A stretch of DNA of 64,000 bases from Glossina fuscipes (taxonomy: Eukaryota; Arthropoda; Insecta; Diptera; Glossinidae), in the NCBI RefSeq assembly GCF_014805625.2, contig NW_023998414.1:10251212-10315211 (forward strand), written 5' to 3'. Every line of letters starts with the position of its first letter. The stretch's first letter is position 1. The notes under the pieces were generated by a model. It saw only the letters and a list, made by a program, of their open reading frames with translations. It made no database searches and was not told the DNA's origin. The position numbers were made by a program, and so were the translations under genes. Shown one piece after another: positions 36,308-48,103 of the stretch.

Positions 36308-36610
36308 TTATTTCTGTTATTCTTCAGCTATGCGATGCGTTCTGGTTTCTTTGCGATTCCTTTGAAAAATAACCGAATGCTACTTTTGCTTACTTGTATG
36401 CACATTTTAAGAAGATTTTCTAAACGAAGGCATGCATCCAACGTATGTGTTTAGTCAAATTGACGCTTTTAGGGATTTCCTTAGAAATATTGTCATGATT
36501 ATAAATATTTTAAAGAGATTTCAGAAGATCAGCACATACTTTTAATGTGTACATATATATACCCAAATACATGTGTTTGTTTACTCAGAAATATATCGTA
36601 AATAAATGTA
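36308..36610 (+). repeat. Diverged direct repeat, unit 1
   Basis: Shares an ordered series of blocks with 37757-38030: TTTGCGATT, CGAATGCTA, 'catgcatccaacgtatgtg' versus 'atgcatccagcatttatgtg', AATTG-AC-TTTTAG, TGTCA-G-T-ATAA, CACATACTT and TTTACT-AGAAATA. Divergence is considerable. No coding capacity. Confidence 0.5.
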
Positions 36611-36934
36611 AAATAATGAAGACATTATTCTATAATATTAGTCTCACTTTACTTGTGCCTTTCAAACTTTCTCTGTCAATCTCTTAACAAGGAGATGTCA
36701 TTTTCACGCCACGCATGTTATTCCCGATACCGGAAATATAAATAACCTTTTTGCGTGTATTTATGCTTATGAGAGAAAATATTTCACAATAAAAATATAT
36801 ATATATGCATATATTAAAGAACAAATGGCTAGCTAACGACGACTAATCGCCACACCTCATGTACTGTAATCAGTCCACGTCAAATGATAATATTGTCAAA
36901 TTCATCATTACTTAGCCTTTTATTGTAAATTAGT

Positions 36935-37246
36935 AAAAACATCATAGTGGACCACGGCCTACCGGAATCAGACGTTATTTGGGGAGTGATCGAAAACATG
37001 GTCAACGCAGTCGATCGCTCTTTACCGATCCGAATCATTTTCGATATACATAGTTCGCTGTTGAGCCAAAACACATCAGTGTAACAAATTTCAGCAAAAT
37101 AACTGAAAAAATGGCGATCTGTGGATTGACCACAAGGAATCAAGACGGAAGTGCGAACAAGCTTAAATCGATTCAGAATCAGTTTGAAAAGGTGGTTGTA
37201 TCTCAACTCTTACTGAGTGTTGCGTACATTCGCACAAACTTAGTAC
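36935..37246 (-). repeat. Interspersed repeat family B, copy 9
   Basis: Contains 'gacgttatttggggagtgat', 'gatccgaatcattttcgata', 'cacatcagtgtaacaaattt', 'acaagcttaaatcgattcag' and GTTGCGTACATTCGCAC. It directly abuts the left arm of the foldback structure at 37247. Confidence 0.65.
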
Positions 37247-39317
37247 AATTGAGTCTAACACACACTGTACTAGAGACGCTGAACTTGGCAGGAAGTTAGT
37301 GTTAAGAGTGTAAACAAACTCAGACTTTTCGGGGTGAAAGTAAATTTAAAAAAAAAATTTTTCATATGGAAAAAAGTTTCCCACGCTACGCATCTTGCGG
37401 ACCATCAGGTTGGTTTCCATTTTTCAGTAACAACACTTTCATGCGTAGTCATGAGTCCAAAACATTACTTTTCATGGGAGCTTTAAATCCCGATATCTAT
37501 CCTAAGTCTAAACAAGAATCTTTTTTCCGATTTCAAACAAACGAAGATCAATTCAACGAGTGTTTCTTACAAAAAATCAACAACAAATACAACAAATAAC
37601 CTGAAAGTGCTAATCTCTGGCATCTCTTCCTATCTCTTTCTCTTTATACATTTCCTCCGGACCACCTAAGCAATTCCTCATATTGAAAACAAGAGAAAAT
37701 ATGTAGGATTGTCTAAGCCCGTGTTATCGCAACGCTCTCCGTAATCTGCCAGCGTTGCAACTATGTTTCTGTTATGCACAAACTGTTTGCGATTACTTTC
37801 AAAATAATCGAATGCTATGAGGCTTTACTTTTATAGATTTTAAAATGAATTTTCCAACGACGATATGCATCCAGCATTTATGTGCTGTGTTCTGTTAAAT
37901 TGGACAATTTTAGATGTTTTCTTGAAAACACTGTCACGGTCATAAGTATACTTACATTAACACATACTTGTAATGTAAATAAATATTTTTCTCAGATATA
38001 TACGTATATATTTACTTAGAAATACGATCTATGCTTTAGTAGTAGAAAACTTACACGGAAAAAAACTTTATCTAATTTTATGATTAACGTCTTAGAGGAA
38101 TTGTTATCAACCAGAGAGAAGACCTTGCATAAGCTTTTCACTATTCTTTAATCAGTGATTGTCTTCACAGTTGCGGACGGGAGAATGTTCACAACAGGCA
38201 ATATATAGACAGACAGACGGACATGCTTAAGTCGATTCAGAATTTAATGTTGATCAAGATATATATTTAGATTTAGTTATATAATATATATATTTTGTGG
38301 ATTCTCTGAAGTTTTTCTTTGAGCGTTGCACGCGTTTCGACAAAATGAATGCACCTCTCTTGCTTCGTTGATGGGTATAAAAATCATGCTAATCGTGCGA
38401 CTTGAGAAATGCCAATAAGAGTCATCGCATACCCATTAACCGGTAAAGCAAGTGTAACACTTTGGTAACCTACCGCATAACAAAGCTACCGATATTAACG
38501 AGAATTTTTTCCCAAGAAGCATACAAGACCGTAGCAGCAAATCCGAAAGTCTATGCTCTGAGATTGAGCTTCTTTCCATATATAAATAGTTAATTAATCG
38601 AGGACGAACATCTCTTAATTTTCGATATATATATTATGTGTTAATAAAAGTAAATCAATTTCGAATTCTCGTTGATCGCTGGTTAATTGCATTAAAATTT
38701 GCTTAGCATTTTTGTAAGTATTAATCACTGAAACCGCAAATCGACAGCAGATGACAGGTGGCTATATAACAAAATTTTTTAATAAGTGGCTCAAAGTTGC
38801 GATTAAATACTTTGGAGGTGTCTCCTCAAAGGCTTGTATGACTGTTCAATATGATTGAAGCGCATGAACGCAAAGACGATGGTTTTTTTTTTTTTCGTTC
38901 CTGTTGGACCCAAGTTTTGATTGGCATTGGCATTTCAATCCACATTTTCTTCTTTTTTTTTTTCAATATGAAGAATTGCTTATTAAAAGAAAAACTCATT
39001 GAACTGATCTTCGTTTGTTTGAAATCGGAAAAAAGGTTCTTGTTTAGAATTAGGATAGATATCGGGCTTTAAAGCTCCCATGAAAAGTAATGTTTTGAAC
39101 TCATGACTAAGCATAAAAGTGCTGTTACTAAAAAATGGAAACCAACCTGATGGTCCGCAGGTTGTGTGACGGGAAAAAGTTTTTGTTCATATGAAAAATT
39201 TTTTTTCTAAATTTACTTTCACCCCGAAAAATCTGAGTTTATTTACACTTTAACACGTTTCCTGCCAAGTTCAGCGTTTCTAGTACGTGTTAAAACTCAT
39301 TTGTATGCCAGACTCAA
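37247..39317. mobile_element. Foldback element: two ~320-bp inverted arms and a ~1.4-kb spacer
   Basis: The left arm (37247-37567) and right arm (about 38985-39317) are reverse complements with roughly 90% identity by eye. Matching landmarks: 'cgctgaacttggcaggaa' (37278 and 39270 inverted), TTTTCGGGGTGAAAGTAAAT, 'ggaccatcaggttggtttcc', 'cattacttttcatgggagct', and 'ccgatttcaaacaaacgaag'. The right arm carries an extra ~18 bp between AATTGAGTCT and AACAC at its outer edge. The spacer holds a diverged direct-repeat unit (37757-38030) and a family A fragment (about 38155-38380). Open frames in the arms are not conserved between the two arms in coding terms, and I see no transposase. Long inverted arms are typical of foldback transposons or of an inverted duplication. 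Confidence 0.7.
38155..38385 (-). repeat. Interspersed repeat family A, copy 6 (partial)
   Basis: Reverse fragment within the foldback spacer: 'agacagacggacatgctta', 'agtcgattcagaatttaatg', 'cgcgtttcgacaaaatgaat' and GTTGATGGGTATAAAAATC at the end. Confidence 0.65.
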
Positions 39318-39333
39318 TTTTCACACCCTACAC

Positions 39334-39460
39334 CAGTTGCGTTACAAGGGTGTACTCAGTATAATAGAGTTTACTTTGGTCGCAGCTTAAATGAGCGTTC
39401 ATTCGGTAAAAGTTTAACCGAATGGGTACACAGGCCCACTAGGCTGCGGCCATTACCCTT
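39334..39460 (+). repeat. Family B terminus interrupted by a SINE-like sequence
   Basis: ACACCCTACACCAGTTGCG and TACAAGGGTGTACT form a family B left terminus. From 39367 it switches to AGTTTACTTTGGTCGCAGC...CATTCGGTAAAAG...AGGCTGCGGCC, which matches in inverse orientation the SINE-like block at 55467-55563. A SINE inserted into family B is the simplest reading. Confidence 0.5.
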
Positions 39461-40408
39461 GAGTGATTGATCGTTTAAAAAAAAAGTATATAAACAAAAA
39501 AAAAAACAAAAAAAAAAAAAGTCTTATACTTAGAGTAAGGTATCTACAAGAGTATTCAAAAATATATCTCCTGAAGAGTTCTGAATACCAATGAAAAACT
39601 TTCAATAAGAAAAAGTTGTTTACTTACGATACGTAAAATCCGAAGTGTTTGCCATGGGATACATTCTGACAATCGTTTGAATGAACACTTTATGTAAAAT
39701 AATTTTTTGATATAGAAAACTGAAAAAAGTCAACCATTTCGAGATAAAATATAATGAACTTAACTCATTGGAAGGCTTATTGTGTACTTGTTTCTGGTTG
39801 TGGAAAACCAGTTTTGTTTTGCAAATTTGTTGGTTTATGTTACCAAATAAAAACGGAGGGGGCATAAAGAGCTTATTTTGAAAACTTTAGAAATATATTT
39901 TAAATTTTACATTTCATTTTTCATTATATACACGTACTATGTAAATATATTGAAATTATCAAATAATTCTGTGACATATTGCGGTCAATAACAACCTGTC
40001 ATAGGAGAATTGATTTTATTTATTTATTTTTTTTTTTATTCTTTAGACGAAAATCATAAGAAAAATATCTAAATGCAGCTCTAAGAAGCACTTATATATA
40101 AACGTGACTATACATACATACTAAAATAAAGTTTGCTAATGATTGAAAAATATAATAACCATAAAATACAAATAATGAAAAGCGAACAAGATAATTAAGT
40201 AATTTTCGAGTAATCATTAATAATAAAATGTTTTTAAAAAATTAAAAGGTTAAAATCAAGCAAACAAGTTTCATCTATCACACCTTTACTTACTCCTTTA
40301 TTCCAAAAACAAACACTGATGCTGATCACTAGCCGTTAATTTTCTGCCAAATGATTCCAAGCTATAATCCCAAGCATCACCGTTCTTAGTCAACAGTTTT
40401 TAAAAATA

Positions 40409-40800
40409 AAACAAGTAAGAATGCTATGTAGTGAGACCAATCACTAGATACTCTAAGCCGTTTCTTTTAATTAACTATACATCAAAAATTATACGCATAA
40501 TAATAATGAAAGCTCTCATATTAGAGGATACTGAAACGTCAAGGTGATCGAAATTTCGAAAAATTAATTTATTTATTAAAGCTTTCACTACTTGCCAGTT
40601 GCTTCCGTCATAACAAACCACAAATTAGGCTTTCTTTTGGCATATAAAGCCTTAGTTTTCATTCGTAACCTTATATGTGTTGGCATCCAAAAAATAGATC
40701 TACAAGATCTACATCGATCCCAAATTCGGCAAAGTTAATTTTTATATCAAATTATTATTATGAACGAATTCTCATGAAGAACATGAGATAATACGCGACA
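40409..40800 (+). repeat. Interspersed repeat family C, copy 4
   Basis: Begins with the shared terminal module AACAAGTAAGAATGCTATG followed by GTGAGACC...ATCACTAG. Further in are 'tcatattagaggatactg', 'gcatataaagccttagtttt' and 'aatagatctacaagatctac', then 'ggcaaagttaatttttata'. Non-coding, diverged. Confidence 0.5.
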
Positions 40801-40984
40801 CGGCCACCTAACCCCCCTCCATCTTCGTCCTTGCATCACACCAATAGGGCCGCCATCGATATTCAACATTATCATCGATGTCTCAGGGGTGGTTGAACAT
40901 ACCGCTTTCACTGTTTGTCACTCGTAACGGTTTATCGGCACTACCCTTCGGATGAAATAGAAAAAAGTAAGTTTTTCCTAACAA

Positions 40985-42501
40985 GTTATAAAAAATTAAA
41001 TGATAATTTATACAGTTGAGTATTGCTTAACCATAGTACTTTGAAATGAAGCAGTCAAAATTTCACTTAGCATCCTGCAGGATTATTTTTTTTGAGTAAA
41101 GGGCGGAAAACGAATTTTTATATCTATTAGTAGAATGTTTAGTTCTAGTGCCAAGTGTCATAGCACGATGTGACTCTTGAGATTGATCGAAATAATCATT
41201 TTTATACCGAACCACAATATTATAAAGTAAGATATATAGAGTAAAGTTCGGCATAGCTCATTTCGGCCTATTGTGTCGAACAACCCCTAAGCTACGTTCC
41301 CTTCAATAGAACACAAAATGTCTATTTGCTATCTATATTTTTATATTCATCAATTTGTTGTTTTATTTTATGCACCGCGCATAACATGTCATTGTATAGT
41401 TTTTATGTTGAAACGGTGCAACAACAACTTACATAGCTTTAGCAGGATCCTTCTTTTTAGTCAACTTATTGTGCATTCATTTTTCTATATAACATGCGCA
41501 TATATAATTTTTAGATATCATGAATTTCATATGTTATTACAATCTAGTGTTATTTGTTGCTATTCTTTTATTTTAAATACGTATATCAGACTATATTCTT
41601 TGGAATCAGTATTACATATAGAACATTATCACCGCAGAAATGTATTACTTACACAATTTCCATGATATCAAATGTTCGTCACTGTTAGCGTACTTAGTAC
41701 TTTCTACCTTTTTCCCACCTCACTACCTTTATTTCTTCGTTCATGCCCTCCTTTTTCCTATATAGATTAAGCGATCACAAAAACAATTATTACAATATGG
41801 TGTCAGATCATACATAAAATTTTTCGCATATTCTTCAGTTCGATTCCTTTTCACATCTTAAAACGTTTAAAGCATCGATTTTAGTGAGACTTTATTGAAA
41901 AATATAACACAAACATTATAATTGATATTTATTCAATGTTTTCAGCAATAGGTCAGCGTTTTTACTCAAATTCTTTTAAAATTTGATTTACGCTTTCTCG
42001 ACGTTTGACATTTGTTTTTTCTCCTCACCAAAGAATCCATTTCGCTTCTTCTTTTTTTTTTTTTCCTTCTTCCCAAGTTGACAAAAACTTACCCTCAGCA
42101 TCTATAACTTGTCAACGACTCGACCTTCTACACGGTTGTATTTGTAAATAATATTACAAAATATAAGGACAGTTACAATATGTTAAAATAAATTAAATAT
42201 TCTTTCTAAGCTAAACTTTTAATTTATATGGAAAAAAAGAATTAAAAATATTTTCAATGGCATTTTAAAATGAGAATTTATTGATTTGCCTTAATTCCCA
42301 ATGAATTCATCGGTTTATTATCGCTTAATTCGAAAAACACCTTTTGAACCTTTGTAATTTAGATCATTTCAATTTTATCGTAACGCAGATTAAACCAATA
42401 GACTACAACAATTAAAACCAATAAAAATCTACATATGTTTTATATTTAACAATAGAAAAACTTGTATTCAAGTTTCGGTTTTCCCCACGCAAGAACGAGA
42501 A

Positions 42502-42543
<42 letters not shown>

Positions 42544-42617
42544 GGCAAGAGACATTTGAATGAAATTATTTAAAAGGTGCAAATATAAATTTTTTATTTA
42601 TTTTAATTTATTTATTT

Positions 42618-42649
<32 letters not shown>

Positions 42650-43655
42650 GAAGAGTCGGTAAAGACCGAAGAAGAAGAAGAAGAAGAAAAAGACTAAATA
42701 AATGTGTTCTTAATTTTTGCAAAAATATATATTTAGTAAGAATTCATTACAATTTCAATTACAAATTAGTCGCGACAACCACGTACATTGGCTGTTAAGC
42801 ACATAAGTGTAATAAATGTGCTAATCATTTATTTACTCAATTAAAATCATTTAAGAGGTTAAATATGCAAATGTGAACTCTTCTTCTATTCATTAAATGA
42901 ATACATAAATTGCTTAGAAGACGAATCATATCAAGACTTTATAAAAAACAAATACTATCGTATCGAAGAGAATCAAAAAAAAAAAATAAATAAATAAATA
43001 AAGAAGAAATCATCTTTAAATCTCTGCCTTATTCCACTCGTAGCGAATCCAACACGTATCCTTGCATAGCACGATTAGAGGATCAAAAGACTAAGCAACT
43101 TAATTAAAAAATTTCAATTTATAATGCATGTGACTTGTTACGTGTTGTACACACACGCCCACACACGTACTGACATACGCATAACCCGAATAAGGGTTCA
43201 TTGCAAATACAGGAGTGCAGAGTCAAAATCACTTGCAAGTGTATTAAAAGCTAATGACTAGTTATATGAGAAAATTCTTTCTTTTTCCAAATGCAATAAT
43301 CGAGCGATAGAAAGTTTTCATCATTTACGTACAATGTGAAGAATTCAAGTCTTTTGATTGGAATAGGACAACGCTTGTCCAGAGTCGTTTCTAAATAAAA
43401 AAAACATTTATATTTGTTTGAAAAGAACTCACCTGATGGGAGTTTCAAGAGCTTATTATTCCGCATTACTCCCTAACTGATTACACAAGATCAATATTTA
43501 TAAGCGCATTATAATCCAGCTTTCATTTTTAACAGTTTCAATTTCCATTTCTATTATAAATTATTATTTTTTGTGAATGTGTTTGCTTCGATCAAACCAT
43601 ATGCACAGGCACAAAGCTTTTTCAATTCTACTCGCTTTTGCACCCAACAAATAAC
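40985..43655. other. Gene-free AT-rich stretch
   Basis: No supported gene. Holds an AGAG microsatellite at 42499-42544, a T run at about 42623-42649, and a GAA run at 42668-42688. Open frames on both strands lack any recognisable domain. Confidence 0.6.
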
Positions 43656-43662
43656 ACATTTT

Positions 43663-43860
43663 TATACCTTATACCATTTGTGGTACAAGGTATATTAAGT
43701 TCGTTTGGACGCGTACGCCCGTGTTACATATAAACACCCAGATTGATTTAAATTGATTGTGGGTTTTCTGAAGCTGCCTTTCAGACGTTCCAAGCGTTTA
43801 CGTAAAATGAATACACGCCGCATACTTGGGTGGCGGATATACAAAGGAAAAAATTAATTT
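43663..43860. repeat. Fragments of family B (+) and family A (-)
   Basis: ATACCTTATACCATTTGTGG and TACAAGGTATATTAAG are a family B left end. From about 43785 reverse family A follows: 'gacgttccaagcgtttacg', 'aaaatgaatacacgcc' and 'ttgggtggcggatata'. Confidence 0.5.
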
Positions 43861-43989
43861 TCCATTCCATTTGACCAGGCGGCGGTTTTAGTGTTATGAC
43901 TATTTGTTAATACTCATCTACTCCGTCACATTCCATACAGTCTGGCATCGTCTCGACTACAAGAATAATTTACTTTGATCCGTTTTAGC

Positions 43990-44017
43990 TTTTATTATTA
44001 TTATTATTATTATTATT
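43990..44017 (+). repeat. (TTA)n microsatellite
   Basis: Nine TTA/ATT units. Downstream of the Inx7 stop, outside the likely transcript. Confidence 0.9.
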
Positions 44018-44244
44018 TTAATTTTAGACTAATGAATTGAATTCTTAGACTAAAAAAAGAGACATTGAGCACTAGCAACACAGGCTATCGGCCTTAATTA
44101 CAAGTTCAACATATCATCAACTGTTTCATTGTGAAACTGCACTGCCGCTTTACGAAATAAAATCTCTAATATGTAAACAAAACATATTTTATTTTATTTT
44201 TTTTTTTTTTATTAAAATTTTCGCAGTTACTATAATCTAGAATA

Positions 44245-44250
44245 TTTATT
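44245..44250 (-). terminator. Candidate polyadenylation signal of Inx7
   Basis: AATAAA on the minus strand, 67 bases beyond the Inx7 stop codon. The surrounding AT-richness makes chance occurrence likely. Confidence 0.35.
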
Positions 44251-44316
44251 TACAAAGAGAAAATAAAAAAAAAATAAAAATAAAAAAAAATGGCCTTTGA
44301 ACGACACAACTACTAA

Positions 44317-44641
44317 CTACTCTAACTTATTGGTTCCCTTCTCTTCCAATAATGGCGAACCTATTTCGTCTATGCGTAAAGTTTGCAAGCGACTAGGACC
44401 CAGATCGTCATCCTTTGGCGAGAGCTTAGCAGCGTTGATGACGTTCTCCCTTTGTTCACTTGGAAACTCACTGGATAAATGATAGATAACCTTATTGAAA
44501 ACGAACTCGGACAAGTTGCTGCGTAAGAAAAACAGATATGTCCAATTTGAGAAATTGCATTTCTTTATTACAGCTGTTAGCTCGTGATCGTCTATTTTGC
44601 CAGGCTTAGCCCAATAGAATGAAATACGAGTGAATTTGATG
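44317..44641 (-). CDS. Inx7: Inx7 coding exon 4
   Basis: Starts after acceptor TTTAG|C at 44641 and completes an AA|C (Asn) codon with exon 3. Encodes IKFTRISFYWAKPGK, the cytoplasmic FSNWTYLFFLRSN block, and a C-terminal tail ending TNKLE before the stop at 44317-44319. Confidence 0.93.
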
Positions 44642-47600
44642 CTAAATAATTGCAATTGATAAACATAAGAGTTTTAGGGTTTTTTTTTTTTTTTTAAATT
44701 TCAAATCTCGGTTTGAAAAACTTACTTTTTGTAAAAGAGAAAAGTTGAAGCCCGCCACACTAGGCCGAGTAGAGTGAAGAGGAAAAGGAAAGCATACCAA
44801 AACCAAAGAATGGTATAAATTTTCTCATTGATTATATTTAAAGCCATAACGCAAAGAGTATCGTGCATTTGTAATGACCCACTGCTACCATATTTATGAA
44901 AATGGCATTTAGTAACTTTCGGGAAAACGATATCTAAAGCGTCCATTTGTTCAGTCCAACGTTCGGCGTAAACTTTTGCACCCAAGCTATAAAAAGCGCC
45001 ACCCAAAAATAAATTTGTCCAATAGATTTGTAACATAAGATTAAGTAAATTTAATAGCTCCGCAAAGACCATATGCGCTCCCCACGAATTATTTAAACGC
45101 ATACGTTCAATCATCGAACGACGTATATCCTTAATACGGCATTCGGTCTCTTCCAGGCAAGGCATAGACAGTTGGCCGTATTTTAAGCTTCTCTCTTTCA
45201 AATATTTCGATAGGCTTACCATTTTTAAACCATAAACCAAAGCTTTAATACGCCCACCTAATATAAAGCAAAAAAAAAAAAAAAAAGTATAAGGAAACAA
45301 GAAGGCAATTTGTAGTCGGGCAAGGCCGACAGGTAGATACCCTACACGACTTCGCCTAGTATTCGTTCACTCGTTTTGATTATAATACACTAAAATTTAC
45401 AAACATTATTTTCATGCAAAGGGATACTTTTGATGGAAGCCCGCATATTGGAGGATACGCACAACAGCACATGGCGTGCTCCAAATTAATCAAAATTAAT
45501 TTATATCCCAAAAACAATTTTCATTTTCCATCATAAAAAAGTAAAAAATAGACTTTCTCTCCATATAAGGCGTTGCTTTTCATGATACCCCTCTATATGT
45601 TAAAAAAATGGACATGCGGAAACCCAATTCCCCGTCCCTACTTTTTTCTGCTATATTGCTACTGTGGACCAATTTTCATCATAAGTTATATAAAAAATTA
45701 AATTTTGTTCTGAAGGACTTATTCATGAAAAATCTTATATGGAATGGGTACCTAGAAATAGGCCCATGCGATCCGCTTAATTATTCCGTCAAATTACTAT
45801 CACGAATCATCATAAAATATTAACAGTTAGACCTTTTGAAGGGATTATATTTTCTGGAAATCCTTATATGCGAGGGTATCCCAAAAATAGACCTACGTGG
45901 ATCGAATTAGCTAAGGTTGATTTATTTGTCAATTTATTATTATGAAATGATGTTCACCATCAATTATTGAAAATTACATCCTTTTATCACATAAAGATTC
46001 AGTTTCGTAGAAACGGTTATAAAAGAGAGAAACTTTCAAAAAATGTCGCAGCTTAACCAAATTTTTCATACCACGTTACAATGTCGAAATGCTATTAGTC
46101 AGTGGCTTTTGACAAGAGATAGCAAAAGTTGTAATCTTTTGCCCCGTAACAATTTTTCAAAATAAGGCGTTATATGGGCAGTGGTCGGAAAAATGGAACG
46201 ACCCGAATCATGTTGAATAGCGTTCGTCCTTGACCCAAAGCATAAAATTTTATCGGAATATCTCAAAAATTATGAACGGTAGATTGAACACAAATTTACA
46301 TGGACATGGGAACAGACGGGCAGACGGACAAACGGACAGACAGATAGACGAGCTTAGATCACAACTGACGTAGGGTATAAATACGAAATGACGTATAAGA
46401 AAAATCTACATGAATGTTAAAGGATAGTAGATTAGAAGTGAGCTAAAGAAGAACTTAAATAAAAATCTATAGAATTTTCATTTCCAACCGGATTGTACGC
46501 CTAGGGAAATTTTAAACGGTCTTAAATGCATTTGATTTTCTGAAAATGATTGTACATACATATATATGATTTTATGCGGGGACTTGAAAGGTTAAAGGCA
46601 TGTTTCTCCAGGCACGCAACGTAATTGTTTTAACAATGCCTTGAAGAGATGCGGCAGAGGAATGTTCGAAAAGGTTTTAAAACTTTTTTAATGGAACACT
46701 CGCTACTCGTAGAGAAAAAACGCTTGTTAAAAAACCCTTTGCGTTTTTTTAGCCACACGTATGTAGATTCCGTGCTGTTTTCTATCTAGATTGAAATTTG
46801 GACCAACCACGTACTGAATACCGCAGAGTCCTTCGCAATATCGTCTCTAGTATTGTTATCTTTTTTTTCTAATATTTTTCAAAAATAATTGTTTTTTTTT
46901 TTTAATACTTAAGTAGTAGCGTTTAATAATTTTCTCGAATATTATTATGCTGTTACATTCCTTTATGTTCCAAGAAGAGAAAATGGCAAAGAAACGATTT
47001 TTTATATATTAGGCTCGCACTGAGAGATCATTGACAAAAAGCCAGTGAGCGTTGATTAAAAGAAAGAAAGAAAGAAAGAAGAAATGTGCAAATTTTTTAA
47101 CGTTCAAGATAAATTCTTGGAGGTCAGCTGGATGTGTGTTTTATTACGCATTGTTTCAATCAAATTGAAACCATCACTAGAGGAGACTACAGCAACAGCA
47201 GTTAATTGAATTGAAATGAAAAACGCGACTGCCCAGTCGGTGCTCGTGCGTCGTACATCTATAGCGAGTGCTTAGATGATAAAGGTACCGTTTGGGCATA
47301 TATAGCGAAATGAAATGCAAATGCATTTTTAATGAACAGCCGGCCCGTTAATCTTGGCTTTCTTTTTCATTTTTTCTGTTTTTGCAAAATTGAGGCAGAA
47401 AATCGATAACTAAATTATTTCTGGGATACGCCTGATTGAATCATCCTAGAAATTCACATGAATTGAAAGTGTATTGTTTTTATCTTGTTCAATAATATAC
47501 GCTTTCGGACGTTCTTTTAATAAACCGTTAGACTGCATTAGTTATTAGAGTAGAGAGAAGAGAAAATGCTGTAAATATTACCTTCCCAGGTTTTCCATAA

Positions 47601-48103
47601 AAAATGTGGTATATAAAAGCATAAAGCTTGGCCGAACAACAAGAATGGCACCCATTGATAATAAGCGTGACGTTTAATCGGTTCCTCGTAGATCTCATAA
47701 GGACCAATGCCCGGTTGAAATATCGCACCGTTCGATAAAGCGGTATTATTTAAATGGCGTACCTATAGGAAAACACAAAATACAAAATATTTATTGCTAT
47801 TGTGTGTGTGTGTGTGTGGGTGTGCGCACGCGTATGTATATATATGACCACAAAATTTAATACACATACCACGGTGAAGGTGGAAGTAAAAAAACAGTAC
47901 GTATTAATGACATGAACAGGCACAGTATCCGATATGCATTTAATGTGTTCGCCAAAATATTGACGAGAACAAACCAATATCGTAGCTACTATCAATATAA
48001 TAAATGTCCAACGGTAATGCAATTTGAATATCGTATTATCTATCGTTACGCGTTTCGGATTAAATTTTAAATACGGTGAAACCGCACTAAAGGCGTGAAG
48101 CAT
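44317..48103 (-). CDS. Inx7: Innexin 7 gene, four coding exons
   Basis: Encodes a 423-residue gap-junction subunit. Joining 48103-47870, 47762-47582, 45257-44726 and 44641-44317 gives an unbroken frame of 1272 nt with GT-AG introns of 107, 2324 and 84 bp. Family landmarks: TM1 about residues 32-47; first-loop cysteines C56 and C70; the innexin signature YYQW at 112-115 opening TM2; TM3 about 200-220; second-loop cysteines C256 and C274; TM4 about 283-306; a cytoplasmic tail ending in an acidic, serine-containing segment. The start MLHAFSAVSPYLKF, the exon-2 KRHAYYQWVPF and the tail's FSNWTYLFFLRSNLSEF match recalled Drosophila Inx7 better than any other innexin. Drosophila Inx7 is slightly longer (about 438), the difference being in the tail. 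Intron 2 hosts family B and C repeats. Transcribed away from Inx2. Confidence 0.95.
44726..45257 (-). CDS. Inx7: Inx7 coding exon 3
   Basis: Acceptor ATTAG|GT at 45257 and donor AA|GTAAGT at 44726. Encodes the cytoplasmic loop (RIKALVYGLKMVSLSKYL onward), TM3, the second extracellular loop with VFPKVTKCHFHKYG and DTLC, and TM4 (ILWFWYAFLFLFTLLGLVW). This is the largest exon of the gene. Confidence 0.95.
45297..46045 (+). repeat. Interspersed repeat family C, copy 5 (in Inx7 intron 2)
   Basis: The best family C copy. Terminal module AACAAGAAGGCAATTTG, TAGTCGGGC...GGCCGACAGG (a short stem), TAGATACCCTACACGACTTCG; then repeated units with 'tccatataaggcgttgc', 'aaaaatagacctacgtgg' and 'aaataggcccatgcgatcc'. 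Inserted antisense to Inx7 and beginning only 40 bp from the exon 3 acceptor. Confidence 0.6.
46120..46385 (-). repeat. Interspersed repeat family B, copy 12 (in Inx7 intron 2)
   Basis: AACAATTTTTCAAAATAAGG, GCGTTATATGGGCAGTGG, 'aatagcgttcgtccttgac', 'gacaaacggacagacag' and GACGTAGGGTATAAATACG at the outer end. Same relative orientation as Inx7. Confidence 0.7.
47582..47762 (-). CDS. Inx7: Inx7 coding exon 2
   Basis: Read from acceptor CCTATAG|GTACGC to donor GAAG|GTAATA. The 60 full codons plus one base encode VRHLNNTALSNG, PGIGPYEIYEEP and KRHAYYQWVPF, then LLFGQALCFYIPHFLWKTWE. It carries YYQW and TM2, without which the flanking exons do not join. It would be missed by a search for long open frames. 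Confidence 0.95.
47802..47818 (-). repeat. (TG)n microsatellite in Inx7 intron 1
   Basis: Eight TG dinucleotides within the 107-bp first intron. Variation here would change intron length without touching splice sites. Confidence 0.9.
47870..48103 (-). CDS. Inx7: Inx7 coding exon 1
   Basis: Seventy-eight codons from the ATG at 48103 to donor GTG|GTATGT, phase 0. Encodes the cytoplasmic N-terminus, TM1 and most of extracellular loop 1 (CISDTVPVHVINTYC). Beyond the donor the frame reads into intron. Confidence 0.95.

Noticed and set aside
40850..40895. Two ATCGAT sites, like DREF or Beaf-type promoter elements
   Set aside because: No gene start is nearby, and such hexamers are frequent in fly DNA.
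41318..41665. 115-codon plus frame, hydrophobic
   Set aside because: AT-rich codons give an apparently membrane-like peptide, but there is no family resemblance, conserved motif or supporting context.
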